DNA of 5,825 nucleotides from Oscillospiraceae bacterium (lineage in GTDB: Bacteria; Bacillota; Clostridia; UMGS1883). Below the pieces are notes generated by a model, which saw nothing but the letters and a program-made list of their open reading frames with translations, did no database searches and was not told where the DNA came from. The stretch covers positions 1-5,825 of the forward strand of contig JAFLUQ010000136.1 of assembly GCA_022508735.1 (NCBI GenBank), in the 5' to 3' direction. Positions 4,785 through 5,825 of the stretch are shown here, piece after piece. The position numbers and the translations under genes are program-made. Each line of letters opens with the position of its first letter. Positions within the stretch are counted from its first letter, which is position 1.

Positions 4785-5825
4785 AGGTGACATAGGCCAT
4801 GTAATCAGATATGCCGAGAACTCAGCAAAGACTGACGGCAGCAGATATTCAAGCTATGATTTGCAAAGCTTACAAGATGTTATGGCATACGCCACCGACC
4901 CAACAAAAACTGAGCATAGATTATTTGTAACCGGGATAAATGTCACGCCCAATAATGCCCGTGACAAGATGATGCAGACAAAAATGCAGTATGGCAAAAG
5001 CGATGGCATTGTAGCCTTTCACGGATATCAGAGTTTTGCGCCCGGGGAAATCACGCCGGAGATGGCGCGCGAAATTGGCATAAAGCTGGCTGAAGAATTA
5101 TGGGGAGGCAGATTCGAGGTTATCGTTGCTACGCATTTAGATAAGTCCCATATACATAACCATTTCGTTTTAAACTCGGTATCTTTCGTGGATGGAAAGA
5201 AATTCTATGATAATAAGGCCACATACGCAAAAATGCGGCAGGTATCGGATCGGCTTTGCAAGGAATACGGCCTTTCTGTGATTAAAAACCCGAAAAGCAA
5301 AGCCATGAACTATGCCGAGTGGAGCGCACAGAAGCAAGGTAAGCCTACAATCCGCAGTCAGATGAAAGATGAACTTGACGAGATAATCAGATGTTCAATT
5401 ACCTTTAATGAGTTCTGGCGACAGTTAAATCGACGCGGATATGTAGTTCATAGACGAGGCTATAAGATTGCCCACGCCTCTATAATTCCGCCGTATGCAA
5501 AGCGTCCTATACGGCTTGACAGCCTGGGGGAAAACTATACCGAGGAAGCTATTTTACAGAGAATAATTGCCCAAAGGAATGGAATCAGGCAGTTTACTAC
5601 TCCAACACCACCAAAGCGGTATAAACTGAAAAGTTTCAAGCCAAAGAAGTTGAAAGGCTTTATTGCGCTGTATTTTCACTACCTCTATCTATTCAAGAGA
5701 ATACAGCGCAAACAAGTGCCGCAGAGAGTTTCATTCTATATGCGTGACGAAATGATACGTTTGGAACGCTATCAGAAGCAGTTCAAGTTTCTGTATTCCA
5801 ATGGCATTGAGAAGATGTCACAACT
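4756..5825 (+). CDS. mobA: MOBP-type relaxase, N-terminal 356 codons (runs off right edge)
   Basis: This protein nicks one strand at oriT, stays bound to the 5' end through a tyrosine and leads the strand into a recipient. The relaxase domain covers about residues 1-190. Tyr19 in 'VIRYAENSAKT' is the likely nucleophile, by analogy with RP4 TraI Tyr22. 'FHGYQSFAPGEITPE' (88-102) is the second conserved block. The metal-binding motif is His127-Leu-Asp-Lys-Ser-His132-Ile-His134-Asn-His136. After it, a basic helical region ('KPTIRSQMKDELDEII' from 196, 'FWRQLNRRGY', and Lys/Arg-rich stretches near 295-315) is typical of Firmicute relaxases. The ATG at 4756 has AAAGGA at 4744-4749, six bases upstream, inside the mobC frame. 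The domain is intact with no internal stop. The C-terminus lies outside the window. Confidence 0.92.
   Translation, partial: MATTKIWSIKGDIGHVIRYAENSAKTDGSRYSSYDLQSLQDVMAYATDPTKTEHRLFVTGINVTPNNARDKMMQTKMQYGKSDGIVAFHGYQSFAPGEITPEMAREIGIKLAEELWGGRFEVIVATHLDKSHIHNHFVLNSVSFVDGKKFYDNKATYAKMRQVSDRLCKEYGLSVIKNPKSKAMNYAEWSAQKQGKPTIRSQMKDELDEIIRCSITFNEFWRQLNRRGYVVHRRGYKIAHASIIPPYAKRPIRLDSLGENYTEEAILQRIIAQRNGIRQFTTPTPPKRYKLKSFKPKKLKGFIALYFHYLYLFKRIQRKQVPQRVSFYMRDEMIRLERYQKQFKFLYSNGIEKMSQ

Larger units (their letters stand above)
1075..5825. mobile_element. Left portion of an integrative and mobilizable/conjugative element (right end outside window)
   Basis: From here the window holds, in order, an outward-reading tyrosine integrase at the edge, an XRE-type regulator, an excisionase-like gene, an initiator-like winged-helix protein, MobC and a MOBP relaxase. 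This is the usual core of Firmicute integrative mobilizable elements and of the ends of Tn916/Tn1549-like conjugative elements. G+C content falls clearly after the terminator at 1020-1074. The left boundary is only bracketed to about 1075-1210: no attachment core can be fixed without the right end or an empty site. No type IV secretion genes are visible, so whether the element is self-transmissible or only mobilizable is open. Confidence 0.8.

Noticed and set aside
1..5825. Anti-phage defence, toxin-antitoxin or antibiotic-resistance cargo
   Set aside because: Every supported gene is accounted for by integration, regulation, putative replication or mobilization; cargo, if any, lies beyond 5825.

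Overview
The window looks like DNA from a Clostridia-class Firmicute, probably a gut or rumen relative of Oscillospiraceae or Lachnospiraceae. The grounds are strong AGGAGG-type ribosome binding sites, near-consensus sigma-A promoters, and protein families typical of mobile elements in these bacteria. No species can be named. It joins two kinds of DNA. Bases 1 to about 1075 are GC-rich (one 60-base line counted by hand, 301-360, is 38/60 G+C). The DNA from about 1075 to the window end is poorer in G+C (line 4441-4500 is 17/60) and carries a mobility module.

Left part (1-1074): the 3' end of a large secreted protein, probably carbohydrate-active, with a carbohydrate-binding-like region, a bacterial Ig-like region and a C-terminal beta domain. 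A strong intrinsic terminator closes it. I read this as resident chromosome.

Element part (about 1075-5825, running off the right edge): first comes a possible end of the element, with an 11-bp tandem repeat and a 12-bp-stem hairpin. A tyrosine integrase and an XRE-family repressor-like regulator follow on the minus strand. A 178-bp divergent control region holds a near-consensus promoter in each direction with TGTNACA repeats between them. Then, on the plus strand, come an excisionase-like protein, a winged-helix replication-initiator-like protein overlapping it by 4 bases, a 140-bp gap with a long hairpin and four 14-bp-phased repeats, and a small helical protein of unknown function. A palindrome and hairpin region that may be oriT follows, then MobC and the first 356 codons of a MOBP-type relaxase.

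Together these genes describe an integrative and mobilizable element, or the left end of an integrative conjugative element. The integrase and excisionase would insert and excise it, the regulator would control the divergent promoters, and MobC plus relaxase would nick at the origin of transfer. The initiator-like gene and the repeats after it may allow the excised circle to replicate or may be regulatory. No cargo genes, transfer-channel genes or right end are visible, so the two kinds of element cannot be told apart. I saw no defence system, CRISPR array, tRNA or rRNA. The least explained part is the 3857-4427 stretch: the repeats and hairpin, the unknown 113-residue protein and the putative oriT.
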